A stretch of DNA of 64,000 nucleotides from Allium sativum (GCA_030737875.1 CM060925.1:479135514-479199513), one strand, 5' to 3'. Positions 1-11,573 are shown, counted from the stretch's first letter. Program-made: numbers and translations. The notes: generated by a model not told the origin, from the letters alone.

Positions 1-530
1 GTTTGTCTCATGTCTCAATACATCTTGTTACCACTGGGATGTATAGTCAATTTCGGGTGATGATATGCTCTAAGCACTTCATCTCTCATTCCATCTACGT
101 TGGGTACAATTAGTCCCTTATTCTTTTGAAGCCACCCTTCTCGATCAAATCCTTACTTGATCGTTCTCTTTCCATCGATACCCATCTCTACCCTAGAGAT
201 GGTTTCCAATAGATTAGGATCGTCCTTCTAACTGGAACCAATCCACTCAATCAAAATCGATCTAATCGTCAAGCTTACTAGTGCTTTTGAATCAAATTCA
301 CTCTTGGGCCTGAAATCATATCATGTGATATACTCTAGTTGCTTCCATCCTAGAAACAAAACCCCTAAACTGGCATGTCTCCTACTCAATGCAAATATTA
401 CTGCACCCAAATCCTTTACTATGATCACTCTGCCCCATGGATTCATGGCGACTCCACTGCACTGATCCATAGCCACTAGTCCTTTGCTATGTCCACTCTG
501 CCCCATGAAGTAATAACAACTCCACTGCAC
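1..530 (-). pseudogene. RNase H tail and integrase N-terminus remnant (element A)
   Basis: Minus-strand translation shows an ALSRRH motif, the end of the usual GKGN-VADALSR stretch after RNase H, then an LEYIT-YDFRPKSEF linker closely matching the same region of elements B and C. It continues into the start of the zinc-binding integrase domain with HHPKLTIHPSGNKMY. Stops interrupt it after LEYIT and in the KMY-DMRQ segment. The remaining integrase is off the left edge. The homology is clear, but the gene is dead. Confidence 0.75.
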
Positions 531-1338
531 TGGCTCATAGCCTTACTAATCCTTTACTATGTCCACTTTGCCCCTCGAGTCATGACGACTATTGCACTGG
601 CTCATAGTCCTACTACAATCACTTTGTTCCCCATCGCTGGAACCCTACAGGTGATAGTCTACTCAAGGGAAAAAAAATAGGAACAACATAGCAACCATAA
701 CATCCATCAAACAAGTCCTACCTATCACCTGCTAAATTCATAAACACATCGACATCTACATAATTGGTCTAACCAATCCCAATATGTCGATTCTAGTATG
801 TCTGGTCCAACCAACATCAATAACTAATGGAAGCCCAGCCTCCATACATACACCGATGCCTACTTGACTGGTCCAACCAATCCCAGACCAATGGAAGCCT
901 CGCCTCCCTACGGACTCCGTACGTCCAACGTACGTTTATCCTCCAAGGATAACTAGATCACGTCCAACGGATCCAAGGTAACGGGCGTCCCCAGATACCC
1001 CTGCTTTTAGTCCGCCTAAAATACTTCAGTCCAACCCAAGTCTATCCATTATCTTGCTGCCCTCTTGAGTCCAACTCAAGCCGAATCCAATTCCTTGCAG
1101 CCTTCTCGAGTCCAACTCGAGTCAATCTATAACTCAGACCCAGTCTTGAGTATCCATTAGCGACAAACTCTAGCCCAACGTGAGTCGTCTCCCTATTCGT
1201 TGCATCTCCAAGATCAACGAACACCCATTTTCTTTTACGAGTTCAAGTCCAGCTTGAATCGCCCTAATCTTCGTTGTATCTTCCATGATCAACGAGCACA
1301 TCCTGTTCCTTCAAAATTCTACTATCCAATAGAGAACA
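531..1338. other. Unassigned stretch inside element A
   Basis: RNase H and the end of the reverse transcriptase should lie here. I see only short repeats of the kind TCCAACTCGAGT and CCAACCAATCCC, and no convincing coding frame. It may be heavily decayed pol, or unrelated sequence filling a deletion. Confidence 0.4.
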
Positions 1339-1530
1339 TCAACATAGGGTCCTAAACAATCCATTACTTTGCATCTTTCTCGAGTCCCAGTCGAGCAATC
1401 TCATAACCCTATCGAGTCTAACTCTGGGCAGTCTATACCATTGAACAGTCTTATCATGTTCCGTCTGCACATCACTCCACGAGTAAACCAAGATGTCATC
1501 CAATGAAAAATCACAACAACTATTTACCAC
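1339..1530 (-). pseudogene. Reverse transcriptase fragment (element A)
   Basis: The minus frame contains DDILVYSWSDVQTEHDK, which matches the catalytic block of Gypsy reverse transcriptases (VDDILVYS...EEH). The residues before and after it do not align with the sister elements in this window, so only the catalytic core is recognisable. It sits between the protease remnant and the RNase H/integrase remnant, as expected for pol. Confidence 0.6.
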
Positions 1531-1786
1531 TCACGCAAACTATCCTAGTTGAAATCGACATTCCCCAAGCACAAGCCCCAAAGGCCTAAACCAATATCAG
1601 ACAAGCACCCAAGGAACATCTCCTATGAGTTCGGACAACCCACGTGAGGTGATACTAGCAAAACAATCTAGCACTGGAGTACTCATTTGCCTCCCAGAGA
1701 CAACTAAAACTTATTACAATGATAACCTCTTAGCTTCCTTAACTCCAGTTACTATTGCCATCACTAGGTTGGTACCTAATACCACC

Positions 1787-1981
1787 CTATTCTTTTAGAG
1801 TAAACCGACTCCCCAAAATAATGCTAAACCCAATAAAGCCCAAAACAAAGCAAACACAAACAAGCATACATCCATGACTCGATAAGACCACATTACAACA
1901 AATCAAGCCAAAACTAGTCGAACCACCAATCGGGTTCGTCACAACTAGAGGTCTATCGACTATCTTGGGTTTGTCAAACAA
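1787..1981 (-). pseudogene. Aspartic protease fragment lacking the active site (element A)
   Basis: The minus frame reads VDRPLVVTNPIGGS and later VLGFIGFSIILG, the second half of a retropepsin domain (compare VVSNPIGG and VLGFTGYGLILGMDWL in element C at 15390-15520). Just upstream the text goes from VRVLFD directly to KPKIVDRPL. The DSGA active-site loop and about 15 following residues present in C are missing, so this copy could not encode a working protease. It lies immediately downstream of gag. Confidence 0.7.
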
Positions 1982-1999
1982 TACCCGAACAGAAACATC

Positions 2000-3133
2000 T
2001 TAAATAGAAAGCAGACCTTTTATAACGACACCCTTTCCCTTCTGCGCCGCACTTGGAGCATTCGACGAAGAAGGAACAGCGTTGATAGCATACGCTTTCA
2101 CAATCTGCTTCTCCCTAGGAGGTTGTGGGAAATCATCCTTGTGATGTCCCGCCTGGCCGCAGTTAAAGCACTTCCTTTCCCCAGGCTTTTCTCGACAATA
2201 TCTGGCATAGTGGCCCTTCTTGCCACAACTAAAGCATTCGCCATCTTTCTTATTTTTCTTATTCTGACCATCCTTAGTCTGGTTCTGCTTCCTCTTGTTC
2301 TGAGAATTCTTCTTGCCTTCACCGCCTGCTTGCGGCTTTGGCTCCTCTGTAGATGCAATAGCAACTTCGTTCTTCGACTTAGGGAAAAGGCTCTCTGACC
2401 TTAATGCCTTTCCTACAATAGACTCGAACGTCTCATCGATATGGTTTATAAGTCTTTCCCCCAAGTACCCATCCAAGCCAGTTATGAACCTCTCGTTCTT
2501 CTTTTCGACTAAATCGATAAGGGACCATCCATATTTCGATAAAGTATCGAATTCTGCGATGTACTCCGAGACTGCCCCACCATTCTGCTTAAGCTCCAAG
2601 AACTTCCTGAACAATTCTGATTTATGAGCAGCTGGAATAAACTTATCACAAAAGCGAGTCTTAAACTGATTCCAAGTAACTTGAACCTCTGGAGTAGCTG
2701 TCTTAATAGCATTCCACCAATTCATCGCTCGCCCTTGCAACTGACGAGACGCTAGCCTTCTCTTCATCGCATCCTCGATACCCAAGTCGTAGAAGATACG
2801 ATCACGGCTATCCAACCAATCCTAAAAATCTGTGGCTGACTCCGTTCCGTGGAACGGCTTCCCACCAAGGTTAGTGTAATCCTTGCACAACTTGGCGAAA
2901 TCGACCCTAGGCGCCTGCACTACTACACCAGCACCATTAGCAACATTAGGAACGGCTCCCCGAGCATCCCTAAGCATCTCTCTCATGAGGTCAGTGAACA
3001 TAGTCCTCATGTCAGGAGCATTCCCATTATTGGCTCCTCTACCAACACCTCTCAAATTTCGGCTCATCGTCAAATCTGTAGAGAGAAAACGATTAACCAT
3101 CTCCATAGTGATGCCAGTGCAGTATGACTTCAA
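2000..3133 (-). pseudogene. gag polyprotein with one internal stop (element A)
   Basis: Gag forms the retrotransposon particle and binds the element RNA. The frame runs from about 3133 to 2000 and is open apart from one TAG at 2822-2824 (most simply CAG to TAG, between TDF and DWLDSRDRI). An N-terminal segment rich in Arg and Gly is followed by a Retrotrans_gag core (QLQGRAMNWWNAIK, FKTRFCDKFIPA, FLELKQ) and a Lys-rich linker. Two zinc knuckles follow: CFSCGKKGHYARYC, and CFNCGQAGHHKDDF where the last Cys is Phe. The true start could be a Met at 3133 or one of several Mets just downstream. Confidence 0.85.
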
Positions 3134-3252
3134 CCTTAGCTATACTAATAATATATATAGCTTTTGAAAACCAAAATAATCACAAATACGCGCTCTCATA
3201 TACGTACTATCTCTCCCTAGTATCTTCCCCTAGGTTAACTACGCAACCTAGA

Positions 3253-3264
3253 GCTCTGATACCA
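3253..3264 (-). other. Primer-binding site, initiator Met-tRNA type (element A)
   Basis: The minus strand reads TGGTATCAGAGC, the canonical plant initiator-Met-tRNA PBS. It lies two bases inside the LTR end at 3267. This fixes the orientation of A and marks the adjacent LTR as the 5' one. Confidence 0.9.
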
Positions 3265-3266
3265 AA

Positions 3267-5674
3267 TGTGACGGCCCGCCCCGCACCAACCGACATTTAC
3301 TCCAAAAGTGCGCTGTACACATGTCCAGTTAGCACGGGACGGTCGTCGGAAGGAAAGGAAAGAAGGAAATGAACTAACAAGGAACCTGTAGAATGTCTCA
3401 TAGCGCATGGAACAAAATATAATAACAACATACTTGACATAAAACAGGTGTGACAGTGCATAAGCTGAAAACAAACTAACATAGCAGCGGAAAATCCAAG
3501 TACAGCTTATAATCCAAAGCCAACATTATTACAACTTTTAAAACTGTCTCAAAAAGAAAAAGCAAGATAAGGGAGGTACACTACTAATGCCCAAGTAGCG
3601 ACCACCAACGACACAGGGAGAATATATAAGTAGATAATACGTGGAAACCTCCTGCTCGCCTCCAGATCAGCTACTCGTGCATCACCAGCTAACCTGTCTC
3701 TAGTCTGCTCGTGTGAGCACCCAGAGTAATAAGAAGAGACATAAAACTCTGGGTCAGACAAAAGTTTGGTATGAGCGATAAGCAACAAAACAAAACAATA
3801 ACAGGTATACTAAACCATACCTGGACCTGCAACCAAAGAGTTAGCACTACATACTGTACAACACTCTAAGGTGCCATTTCAAATGGTGTAAGGATAACGG
3901 GGGTGGGGATGTGCATGTCATAGTGATGTCAAACAATCAAGCATAACAACCATCCTCACATCTCTCACTCGGTGCGTAAAGTATACGATATCCACTACTT
4001 TGGTCACCTAATACTTTGGGCCATGACGGAATCCAATCCCGTGTAACTATCACTACAAGCCCACTATCCATCTCTAAGTGGTGAACCAAAGTTATGAATA
4101 CCGACAACCCCTTTGCACCCGTCCCGCAGCAAAGTCCAATCATGAAGTGAACTCGTTGGTTCCCAACTGGATCCTGAGCTCTAATTTCCAACTTGGACTA
4201 CCTTTGCATCTCAGGTTATTGGTCTCCTCCGGATCGGTCTTTATTCAGGTAACAGCTCATACCTCGCGTTCAAGCTTCCTCGTTCAGTCTGCAGTAACCA
4301 TACTGGTTCGGGTCGAGTTCCTCCATTCAGATCGGATCGCGCCATCAGCTTGTGATCCTCCAGCTCCATCGGATCGGGTCGTGGCCAAGCTTCGGGTCCA
4401 TCGGTTCGGTTCATGCTACCTCGTCTGGATCGGGTCATGGTCTTCTCTTCGAATCGTGTCGTGGAGTGCACCGGTTCATGGTCCATGTGTGCGAGCAGTT
4501 CAGATCGGAGGACTTCAGAGGCGAACGGATCGGAGATAGCTGGATCGTGAGCGACTCGTATACTAGCTCGGCTCATGGCTTACTTAGGCGATAGACTCAT
4601 GGATATTAGGCACGATCAGGTTGTGTCGTGATACCCCTCCTGCGATCCGATCCGGTCTATTTCCTGCACTTCTTCCAACAAACTGTTTACGCCGTTCGAC
4701 GGCGTTTTCGACCAATCTAATTGTTCTAAACAATCATAAAGCATACCATACAGTCATAGCAACATGTATAAACATCCACAAACAACAAAACATCAATATG
4801 GTAGGTCAAAACGGATCAAACATACCCAAAACCCATATTTTCCCCTTAATCCCCCAAATTCCGGGATTTGCAAAATTAGTCGAAATTAACCCAAATTCAT
4901 ATCAGAGGCATAAAATGATGTTTTAGAATTTTAGGAATGTTTCTAGATTTTTCTGAGCCATAATTTCGCTAATCTTCGCTAACTACCATAATTAGCCATA
5001 ATTAGTGAGGAACTATGTAAATCACTCACCTTTGCTACAAAGTAAACTATAGATCTGAAATGATTCTCTGTTTGTGTCGAATTCTAATGTGTTCCAGCAG
5101 CTCTAATCTTGATTTGGTGAAGATCTCCCTTGATTTGATGTTGCTAATCCCAATCTTCAAGTTGTAGGTGATTTGGAGATGTTTTGAAGAGATTTAGAGA
5201 GTGGAGGCCATTACTAGGGTTTCAAGAATGAAAGTGGCGGCTCAAAACTGAAATGAAAATGATTTCCCAAACTCTATCAGCCTCCCCATAACCCTAATCC
5301 CGAAATGGGTTATGGGCCTAGCTGTTAACTACCCGGTTTAGCCCAATTAAGCTGTTTTTCATCTTCTAAACCTTGTTTCAGCCATATCTCCCAAACGGTA
5401 AGTCCGTTTGGCTAATGTAACCACTCTACGGAAAGAGAAACCATCATTTGAATCCAATGGAAGTGGTTTCAGGTCAAAACTCCTTTCCAATCAAAAGTTA
5501 TGGACGAAACAAGATCAGCTAGGGGCAAAACGGTCATTTAAAAATCGGAAAAAATAATGAACATGGGAAATGACCCCAATAGTCGTTTCCCAAAGTTACG
5601 TGATCATATGACTTCGTATAGGAAAGAAATAAATATTCTACGATCCTCCGATGCGTAGAATGCGGGTTGTTACA
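3267..5674 (-). repeat. 5' LTR of element A (2408 bp)
   Basis: On the plus strand it begins TGTGACGGCCCG beside the PBS and ends CGGGTTGTTACA, so on the minus strand it runs TGTAACAACCCG...CACA, a typical Gypsy start. Unlike elements B to E it has no GTCGACC cluster. It has a strong minus-strand 5' splice-site match (GTGAGT at 5029-5024) and a CTGACCCAGAGTTT branch-like block that is shared with the LTR at 51581-55744. Confidence 0.85.
3705..5029 (-). other. Candidate leader intron in LTR A
   Basis: On the minus strand, CAAAG is followed by GTGAGT at 5029-5024. A CTGAC branch-like site lies at 3757-3753, followed by TTTTATGTCTCTTCTTATT and an AG ending at 3705. The branch-to-AG distance is about 48 nt, within the plant range. 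The same layout recurs in the other long LTRs here. This is inferred from sequence only. Confidence 0.4.
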
Positions 5675-6734
5675 ATTGTGAAAAGAGAGTGGTTAGATTT
5701 TTGACTCGTCTCGGTAATACTCTCGAAATCTCTTGTAATCCTATGAATTCTGTTATGCTTAGCTAGAATCTCTAGATGCGTCTGTTGAAAATTTGCAATC
5801 TGTTAGAGTAGTCCGTGAGTACTCGGTTGTCTTTGATGAAGTGAAGGGTTTACCTCCATAGCGAGAGATAGATTTCCGCATATACCTAGTTGATAATGCA
5901 AAACCAGTTGCTTTATCCGTTAGGCACATGGCTCCAATGGAAAGGAAGGTGCTCAGCAAGCAAGTTAAAGAGTTGCTCGAAAAAGGGTTCATAAGGCGGA
6001 GTATTTCTGAATGGGGTGCTCCAGTAGTGTTCGCAACCAAAGCAGATGGTTCACTTCACCTATGCGTGGATTATAGGGAGTTAAACAATCTGACTAAGAA
6101 GAATAGGCACCCACTTCCAAGAATAGACGACTTGTTCGACTAGCTCGTAGGTGCATCAGTTTTCTCCCAACTAGATCTGGCTACCGGATTTCATCAGCTA
6201 AGAGTGGCTGAAGATATCATAGATAAGATTGCGTTTAGGACCCCGTATGGTTTCTTCGAATGGCTTGTCATGCCTTTCGGTTTGACAAATGCACCTGCCT
6301 ATTTCGTAGGCTTGATGAGTAGGGTGTTTGAGGAGTTCCTTAATAAATTTGTAGTAGTCTTCGTGGACGACATTTTGATTTTCTCAAAAAGTGAGGAAGA
6401 ACATGCTTTGCATTTAAGGGAAGTTATGGATACTCCTCGAGCACATCGGCTTAAAGCAAAATTCTCTAAATGCCATTTTGGGAGAGAAGAAGTAAGGTTT
6501 CTTGGACATGTGGTGCCCAAAGAAGGGATAGCTGTGGATCCCGCAAATGTAGTGGCAGTGCAAGATTGGAAGATTCCAAGGAATGCAACCGAAGTACGAA
6601 GTTTTCTCGGACTAGCGGGCTATTACAGAAAGTTCATTAAAGACTTTGCGAAGATCTCATCCCCACTTACTAGATTGACGAAGAAGAACCTAACTTTTTC
6701 TTGGGATTTGGATTATGATGTTGCTTTCCAATGA
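5675..6734 (+). pseudogene. Reverse transcriptase (element B)
   Basis: This copies element RNA into DNA. The protease tail and linker carry in-frame stops at LS-LESLD and LPP-REID. The RT follows: [39 protein letters not shown] (then a TAG at 6141), LDLATGFHQ with the first catalytic Asp, [18 protein letters not shown], and [15 protein letters not shown] with the catalytic Asp pair. The thumb-side block [15 protein letters not shown] follows. The frame holds from 6144 to a TGA at 6732. The catalytic motifs survive but the gene carries several stops. Confidence 0.85.
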
Positions 6735-7273
6735 TTGAAGAGGGCTCTAACAATAGCTCTAGTTCTGACATTGCCTTAAGGAAGTAAGATGTTTACAGTA
6801 TACAAAGACGCATGTGACACGGGGTTAGGCGCTGTCGAGGAAGGCAATTGAAGGTACATGAAAAGAACTACCCAACTCATGATTTGGAACTAGCTGCCAT
6901 TGTTTTCTCTCTTAAGTCATGGCGTCATTATCTATAAGGAGAAAGGTTTGAATTGTTTACTGACCATAAATCATTAAAATACATTTTCTCACAAAAAGAT
7001 CTTAACTTAAGACAGCAAAGATGGATGGAATTTTTTGCCTTATACGATTTTGAGATTGCTTATACCCCTGGTAAGGGTAATGTGGTAGCAGACGCCTTAA
7101 GTAGGAAAAGGCTGACCTTAAGTCCTCTCTTTGTAGAAAGGCAAAACTTGGAGTACATAGCAACGTTTGACTTTAGACCCTCCTTTGAGTTTGTACCTGG
7201 TTTGTTAGCATCACTAGTGGTGCGACCTACACTTTTGGACTCAATAGGAGCCGCGCAATGTGAAGACCCTTAG
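6735..7273 (+). pseudogene. RNase H domain (element B), frameshifted and deleted
   Basis: RNase H removes the RNA strand after reverse transcription. Compared with C, the stretch around [14 protein letters not shown] has lost about 30 bp (the [12 protein letters not shown] part) and changes frame. The frame recovers at [26 protein letters not shown], through [16 protein letters not shown] and the FDFRPS linker, and ends at a TAG at 7271. K replaces T before the first Asp (YKDA instead of YTDA). Confidence 0.8.
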
Positions 7274-7282
7274 ATAGTTGAT

Positions 7283-8726
7283 GTGATGGATAAGTTAATT
7301 AGAGGTGAGACTTCTAGTCACCTCAATAGATACTCCATAGATGACAAGGGTTGGTTGAGATGGGATGGAAGACTATGTGTCCTACAAGCAAAGGATTTGG
7401 TGAAGACAGTTCTTGAAGAAGCACACCATTCTAAGTTGACCATACACCCAGGTGGAGACAAGATGTATAAAGATATAAAAAGGGTTTTCTTTTGGAATGG
7501 CATGAAGAAGGATGTAGCTGAATTAGTCACTAAGTGCTTAATATGCCAGCAAGTCAAGGCGGAGCAGAAGAAGCCTGGTGGTCTGCTTCATCCTCTAGAG
7601 GTCCCACAGTGGAAATGGGATAGCATTTCAATGGACTTTATAGATGGGTTGCCTAGGTCAAGAAGGGGCAATACCAGTATTTGGGTAATAGTTGACAGGC
7701 TCACTAAAGCGCTCACTTTTTACCAGTTAAGAGTAGGAGGACTGCCTCATCATTAGCATTCATTTATCTTAAAGTAGTTCGACTGCATGGGAAACCTCTA
7801 GCATAGTAAGTGATCAAGATCCTATCTTTACGAGTGAGTTTTGGAAGAGTCTGCAAGAGGCCGTAGGCACACAGCTATGCTTAAGCACTGCCTATCACCC
7901 TCAAACCGATGGTCAGACTGAAAGGGTGAATAGAGTATTAGAAGATCTTTTGAGATTGTGCATTCTTGATTTTGGAGGAACGTGGGAAGATCATCTTCCT
8001 TTGATGGAGTTCGCATACAACAATAGCTACCAAGCCGCCATGGGCATGGCACCCTGTGAGGCTTTATATGGAAGACCATGCCGATCACCAACTTGTTGGT
8101 CGGAATCTACAGACAAGCTCGTACTTGGGCCCGACATGATCAGAGAGACTTCGAAGAAGGTGGACTTAATACGAAGACGAATGAAGACCGCACAAGATAG
8201 AAAGAAGTCCTACGTGGATAAAAGAAGGACCGACCTTGAGTTTGAGGTTAGAGATAGGGTTTTCCTTAAAGTATCTCCTTTGAAGAATGTCATTCACTTT
8301 GGATTCATAGGAAAATTGGCATTAAGATTTGTAGGGCCATTTCCTATCATTGAGAGGATTGGAATGATGGCTTATAAAGTAGAGTTGCCCGAAAGATTGG
8401 CTGGAGTTCATAATGTTTTTCATGTTTCTCATCTACGAAAGTGCTTACATGAGTCTGCGGAAGTGGTAGAGCCGAGCATACTAGAAGAAGTAGAAGTGGA
8501 ACGAGAAGCGACGGTGAGAAGAGTTCCGACTCTTATCTTGGGAACAGAAGTTAAGAAGCTACGCAATCGTGAGGTCAAGCTAGTTAATGTACAATGGAGT
8601 GACGCTGAAGAAGACGCGACTTGGGAGACTGATGACAAGATACACACAACCTACCCTTTTGTTTTTGAGGGCACGTCTTTCATAAGTTTATGCATGCTTG
8701 TATCTACTCCTCGGTCATATTCTTGA
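7283..8726 (+). pseudogene. Integrase with chromodomain-like C-terminus (element B)
   Basis: Integrase inserts the DNA copy. Seen in order: the zinc-binding domain ([15 protein letters not shown] ... CLICQQVK), a first core Asp in [11 protein letters not shown], a frameshift and small deletions around 7715-7830, [12 protein letters not shown] with the second Asp, [12 protein letters not shown] with the Glu, then a [12 protein letters not shown]3-like region. The tail [21 protein letters not shown]...DATWE matches the group II chromodomain of Tekay-type chromoviruses. The 7926-8726 segment is open over 266 codons. Confidence 0.85.
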
Positions 8727-8740
8727 TCCTTAAGTCGAAA

Positions 8741-8745
8741 CCAAT
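8741..8745. repeat. Target-site duplication CCAAT of element C (left)
   Basis: CCAAT precedes the LTR start here and, in the duplicated copy, at 11076-11080. It recurs at 22149-22153 directly after C's 3' LTR, where the B sequence resumes. Element C itself reads AAACCAATGGATG uninterrupted at the homologous position (about 18670), which confirms that B was split here. Confidence 0.85.
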
Positions 8746-9236
8746 TGCAACACCCTGTATTTCTATGTTTATTAAAGTAACGAATTATAGAACACTAAAT
8801 TGTAAAAGTGAGAATTAAGGGAAATGGGTTACGCCATTGTGTTCATCTCGGAATTTTACTTGAGATAGAGTCCGAGTTTGCGTGAATAAGACTCCGTATG
8901 AAGAAGTTATGGAGTTTAGAAGATTTCATATTTAAACAGAAAATTATATAATTAAATAATTTAATAAACAAAATAGTTCAAATTTTTAAAAATCACGTGG
9001 CTCAGCTGGGCGGGAAAAATCCCGCCCATAGGGGTAGACTCCCCCGGGGGGTCGACCCCCCAAGAGGGGTGTAGACTGGGGTGTCGACCCCCTCACCCAG
9101 ATCCAAACAGTGACGATTTTCCGACTTGTTGCTGAGTCACTAGGGCATAGGTGGCAATTTATGGATAACTCTATCTAGTCTGGATGGTTCTGATCACTCC
9201 TAGGATGATCTAACGGCTCACATAAGTTTCAACTTC

Positions 9237-9243
9237 TATAAAA
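9237..9243 (+). promoter_or_regulatory. TATA box in duplicated LTR copy
   Basis: TATAAAA about 490 bp from the LTR start, downstream of the GTCGACC cluster. The same position is conserved at 11574 and 19685. A 5' splice-site match GTAAGT follows at 9460. Confidence 0.6.
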
Positions 9244-9746
9244 GCAACCCTAGTCCTCAACCCTAAATCACACCATTTCATTCCAAGGAGCCACCATGCT
9301 GTCCATGATCGTCCTAGCCTAGCCACCATTTCTTCTCAAACTAGAAAAAAAGTTATAAGCTATGAATCAAAACTAATTTAGAGAATTGATAGTCTTCGTC
9401 AAGGGATAGCTTTTCAGTTTCAGAAAACAGATCCCAGAAAACAAGACTTTCTTTTGTTTGTAAGTCCTTTTATTATTTAGATGTGAACGATTAAAAGTTA
9501 TGATTTGTAATAAAGTGAAAACTAGGGTGTTATGCCTAGTTGTAAGATAATGTGATGCTGATTCATGTCTATTCTTGTAACGATTCTATCATATATGCTT
9601 ATGAGACTATTGTGGTTTATTGGACTTATTATGTTATATGTTAAACCAATCGTGTATTATGTAAATTGGTGACTCTTTCATGTTATGTTACATGCAAGTT
9701 TTTAGGCTAAGTTATATATATGTTTAGATCCACATTCTCCTATGTT

Positions 9747-9990
9747 AAGATTCATGTTTATTGGATCCAAAATAAAAGTTCACATTTACATGCCTAGTTG
9801 GATTTGTGTAATTCTATATGCTTAAGATTCATGTTTGTTGGATCCAAAATAAAGGTTCACATTCACATGCCTAGTTGGATTTGTGTAATTCTATATGCTT
9901 AAGATTCATGTTTATTGGATCCAAAATAAAAGTTTACATTTACATGCCTAGTTGGACTTGTGTAATTCTATATGCTTAATATTCATGTTA
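9747..9990 (+). repeat. 77-bp direct repeats inside the LTR (about 3 copies)
   Basis: Units starting AAGATTCATGTTTATTGGAT recur with an exact 77-bp spacing (9747, 9824, 9901, then a partial unit at 9978). The array is also present in copy 2 (about 12090-12335) and in the 3' LTR (about 20190-20440). It lies inside the candidate leader intron. Confidence 0.85.
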
Positions 9991-10384
9991 ATGCAAGTTC
10001 ATTGTTTTATGCCAAATTTATATGACACATGTTTAGTTAGATCCTTATTACTTTATGTTGTAGAAAGGGTACATGCTCCTTTCTTTCCCCTTTTGTATAT
10101 AAGTTAGACTATGTTACGAGCCTAACATTCTGTGTGAATTTTGCGAACGTATAACGGGGGTAACGTTGGGAGAAATCTTAAATTTCATATTATTGGCATA
10201 ATTTGGCCCATAAATATATGAATGATTTGTGGCATAAAAATGGTATAATTTATATACCTAAAATTTTGAATATGATTTAGAGGGTAAATGGGGCATGACT
10301 TGAATGACAATAATTGTGGATAATTTACATATAAATATGAAGGGTAAATATGTAAATTAAGTAAAAGACGAATATGCCTAACCC

Positions 10385-10582
10385 GAGGTTAGATTGAGCT
10401 ACGGTGTAAGACTGCTCGGAACCGCCCGGCACATCCAGCAACCATAACAATATAGATCTAATGTGAGAGGTTAGCGCATCAAGCCCAAAAGAACCCGATG
10501 TTAGATTGAGTTGCGGTGTAAGACTGCCCGGAACCGACCGGCACATCCAGCGACCGCAACAATACATATCTAATATGAGTGG
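10385..10582 (+). other. Two stem-forming modules, duplicated LTR copy
   Basis: Modules lie at 10385-10470 and 10497-10582. In the second, TTAGAT (10501) pairs with ATCTAA (10568), and GTTGCGGT (10510-10517) pairs perfectly with ACCGCAAC (10553-10560). In the first, the inner stem has two mismatches. The loop is CTGCCCGGAACCG...CCGGCACATCCAG. Confidence 0.55.
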
Positions 10583-11573
10583 TTGGTGCTTTAATGAATG
10601 AATTAAAGCTAAGACATGAATGGTAGGGTTAAGTTAATTAAGGCAACACTTAACCAATACAACATTTTAACTAAACTGAGGTGTGGGGTTAGGTTAATCT
10701 GAGAACACTTAACCATTTTAACATGTTGATTAGGAAACCCTAGTAATGGGGACCCATTTCAGCAGTAACCCACATAGATGTATCATGGTACCTTGAACTA
10801 GGCAGGGTGGGGCACGATTACTGGGCTGATTATAAGCGGTCAAAACAACGACGGGTGGTGCGTCTGTGTAGGTTCTGACGGAGTGCAGCCGTATACGTAC
10901 TCCGAAGTGGAAAAAGCAGGCACTGGGCATCAGTAGTTATACACCGTGCATCTTGAATTGTGTCGGGTTGCCACCATAGGATTTGATACACCCCATGGTT
11001 GGACCAGCACAGGTACTTGCAATCAAGGAGGATTTGATCTACTCCTCGGTCCTATTCTTGATCCTTAAGTCGAAACCAATTGTAACAACCTGTATTTCTA
11101 TGTTTATTAAAGTAATGAATTATAGAACACTAAATTGTAAAAGTGAGAATTAAGGGAAATGGGTTACGCCATTGCGTTCATCTCGGAATTCTGCTTGAGA
11201 TAGAGTCTGAGTTTGCGTGAATAAGACTCCGTATGAAGAAGTTATGGAGTTTAGAAGATTTCATATTTAAACAGAAAATTATATAATTAAATAATTTAAT
11301 AAACAAAATAGTTCAAATTTTTAAAAATCACGTGGCTCAGCTGGGCGGGAAAAATCCCGCCCATAGGGGTAGACTCCCCCTGGGGGGGTCGACCCCCCAA
11401 GAGGGGTGTAGACTGGGGTGTCGACCCCCTCACCCAGATCCAAACAGTGACGATTTTCTGACTTGTTGCTGAGTCACTAGGGCATATGTGGCAATTTATG
11501 GATAACTCTATCTAGTCTGGATGGTTCTGATCGCTCCTAGGATGATCTAACGACTCACATAAGTTTAAACTTC

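Larger units (their letters stand above)
1..5674 (-). mobile_element. Element A: 5' part of a Ty3/Gypsy (chromovirus-like) retrotransposon
   Basis: Reading leftward on the minus strand, the order is a 2.4-kb 5' LTR, a Met-tRNA primer-binding site, gag with two CCHC knuckles, protease, a reverse-transcriptase remnant, and the RNase H tail joined to the integrase N-terminus. This is the Ty3/Gypsy order. The 3' LTR lies beyond the left edge. The LTR boundary at 5674 abuts plus-strand pol of element B, so A inserted into B; the candidate target site is ATTGT at 5675-5679, whose partner is outside the window. Coding regions are broken and the reverse-transcriptase stretch is mostly unrecognisable. 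Confidence 0.85.
5675..8745 (+). mobile_element. Element B: pol region of a Ty3/Gypsy Tekay-like element (left part)
   Basis: Plus-strand pol starts abruptly after the LTR of A, inside the protease-RT linker (DCEKRVVR). It runs through RT, RNase H, integrase and the C-terminal chromodomain-like tail to 8745, where element C interrupts it at CCAAT. B resumes at 22149. It is closely related to element C throughout. Its 5' half is outside the window, beyond A. Confidence 0.85.
8702..11036 (+). repeat. Tandem duplication spanning the B/C junction (about 2.33 kb)
   Basis: About 44 bp of B (ATCTACTCCTCGG...CCAAT) plus the first 2.28 kb of C's 5' LTR are present here and again from 11037. The copies are offset by 2335 bp at their left ends and differ by only a few percent. 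Copy 1 stops at AATCAAG (11027) and joins copy 2 through a 9-bp filler. Because it contains both the target site and the LTR start, it arose after C had inserted. Confidence 0.85.

Noticed and set aside
2098..2627. Overlapping frames on both strands across gag of element A
   Set aside because: Shadows of the gag frame; no domain of their own.
4078..4594. Frames of 80-153 codons in LTR A as a host gene
   Set aside because: Overlapping frames on both strands in a locally GC-richer LTR stretch, without domain or splice context.
8720..8750. Deletion of B's 3' region between pol and LTR
   Set aside because: The missing B sequence is present at 22149 after element C, preceded by the CCAAT duplication.
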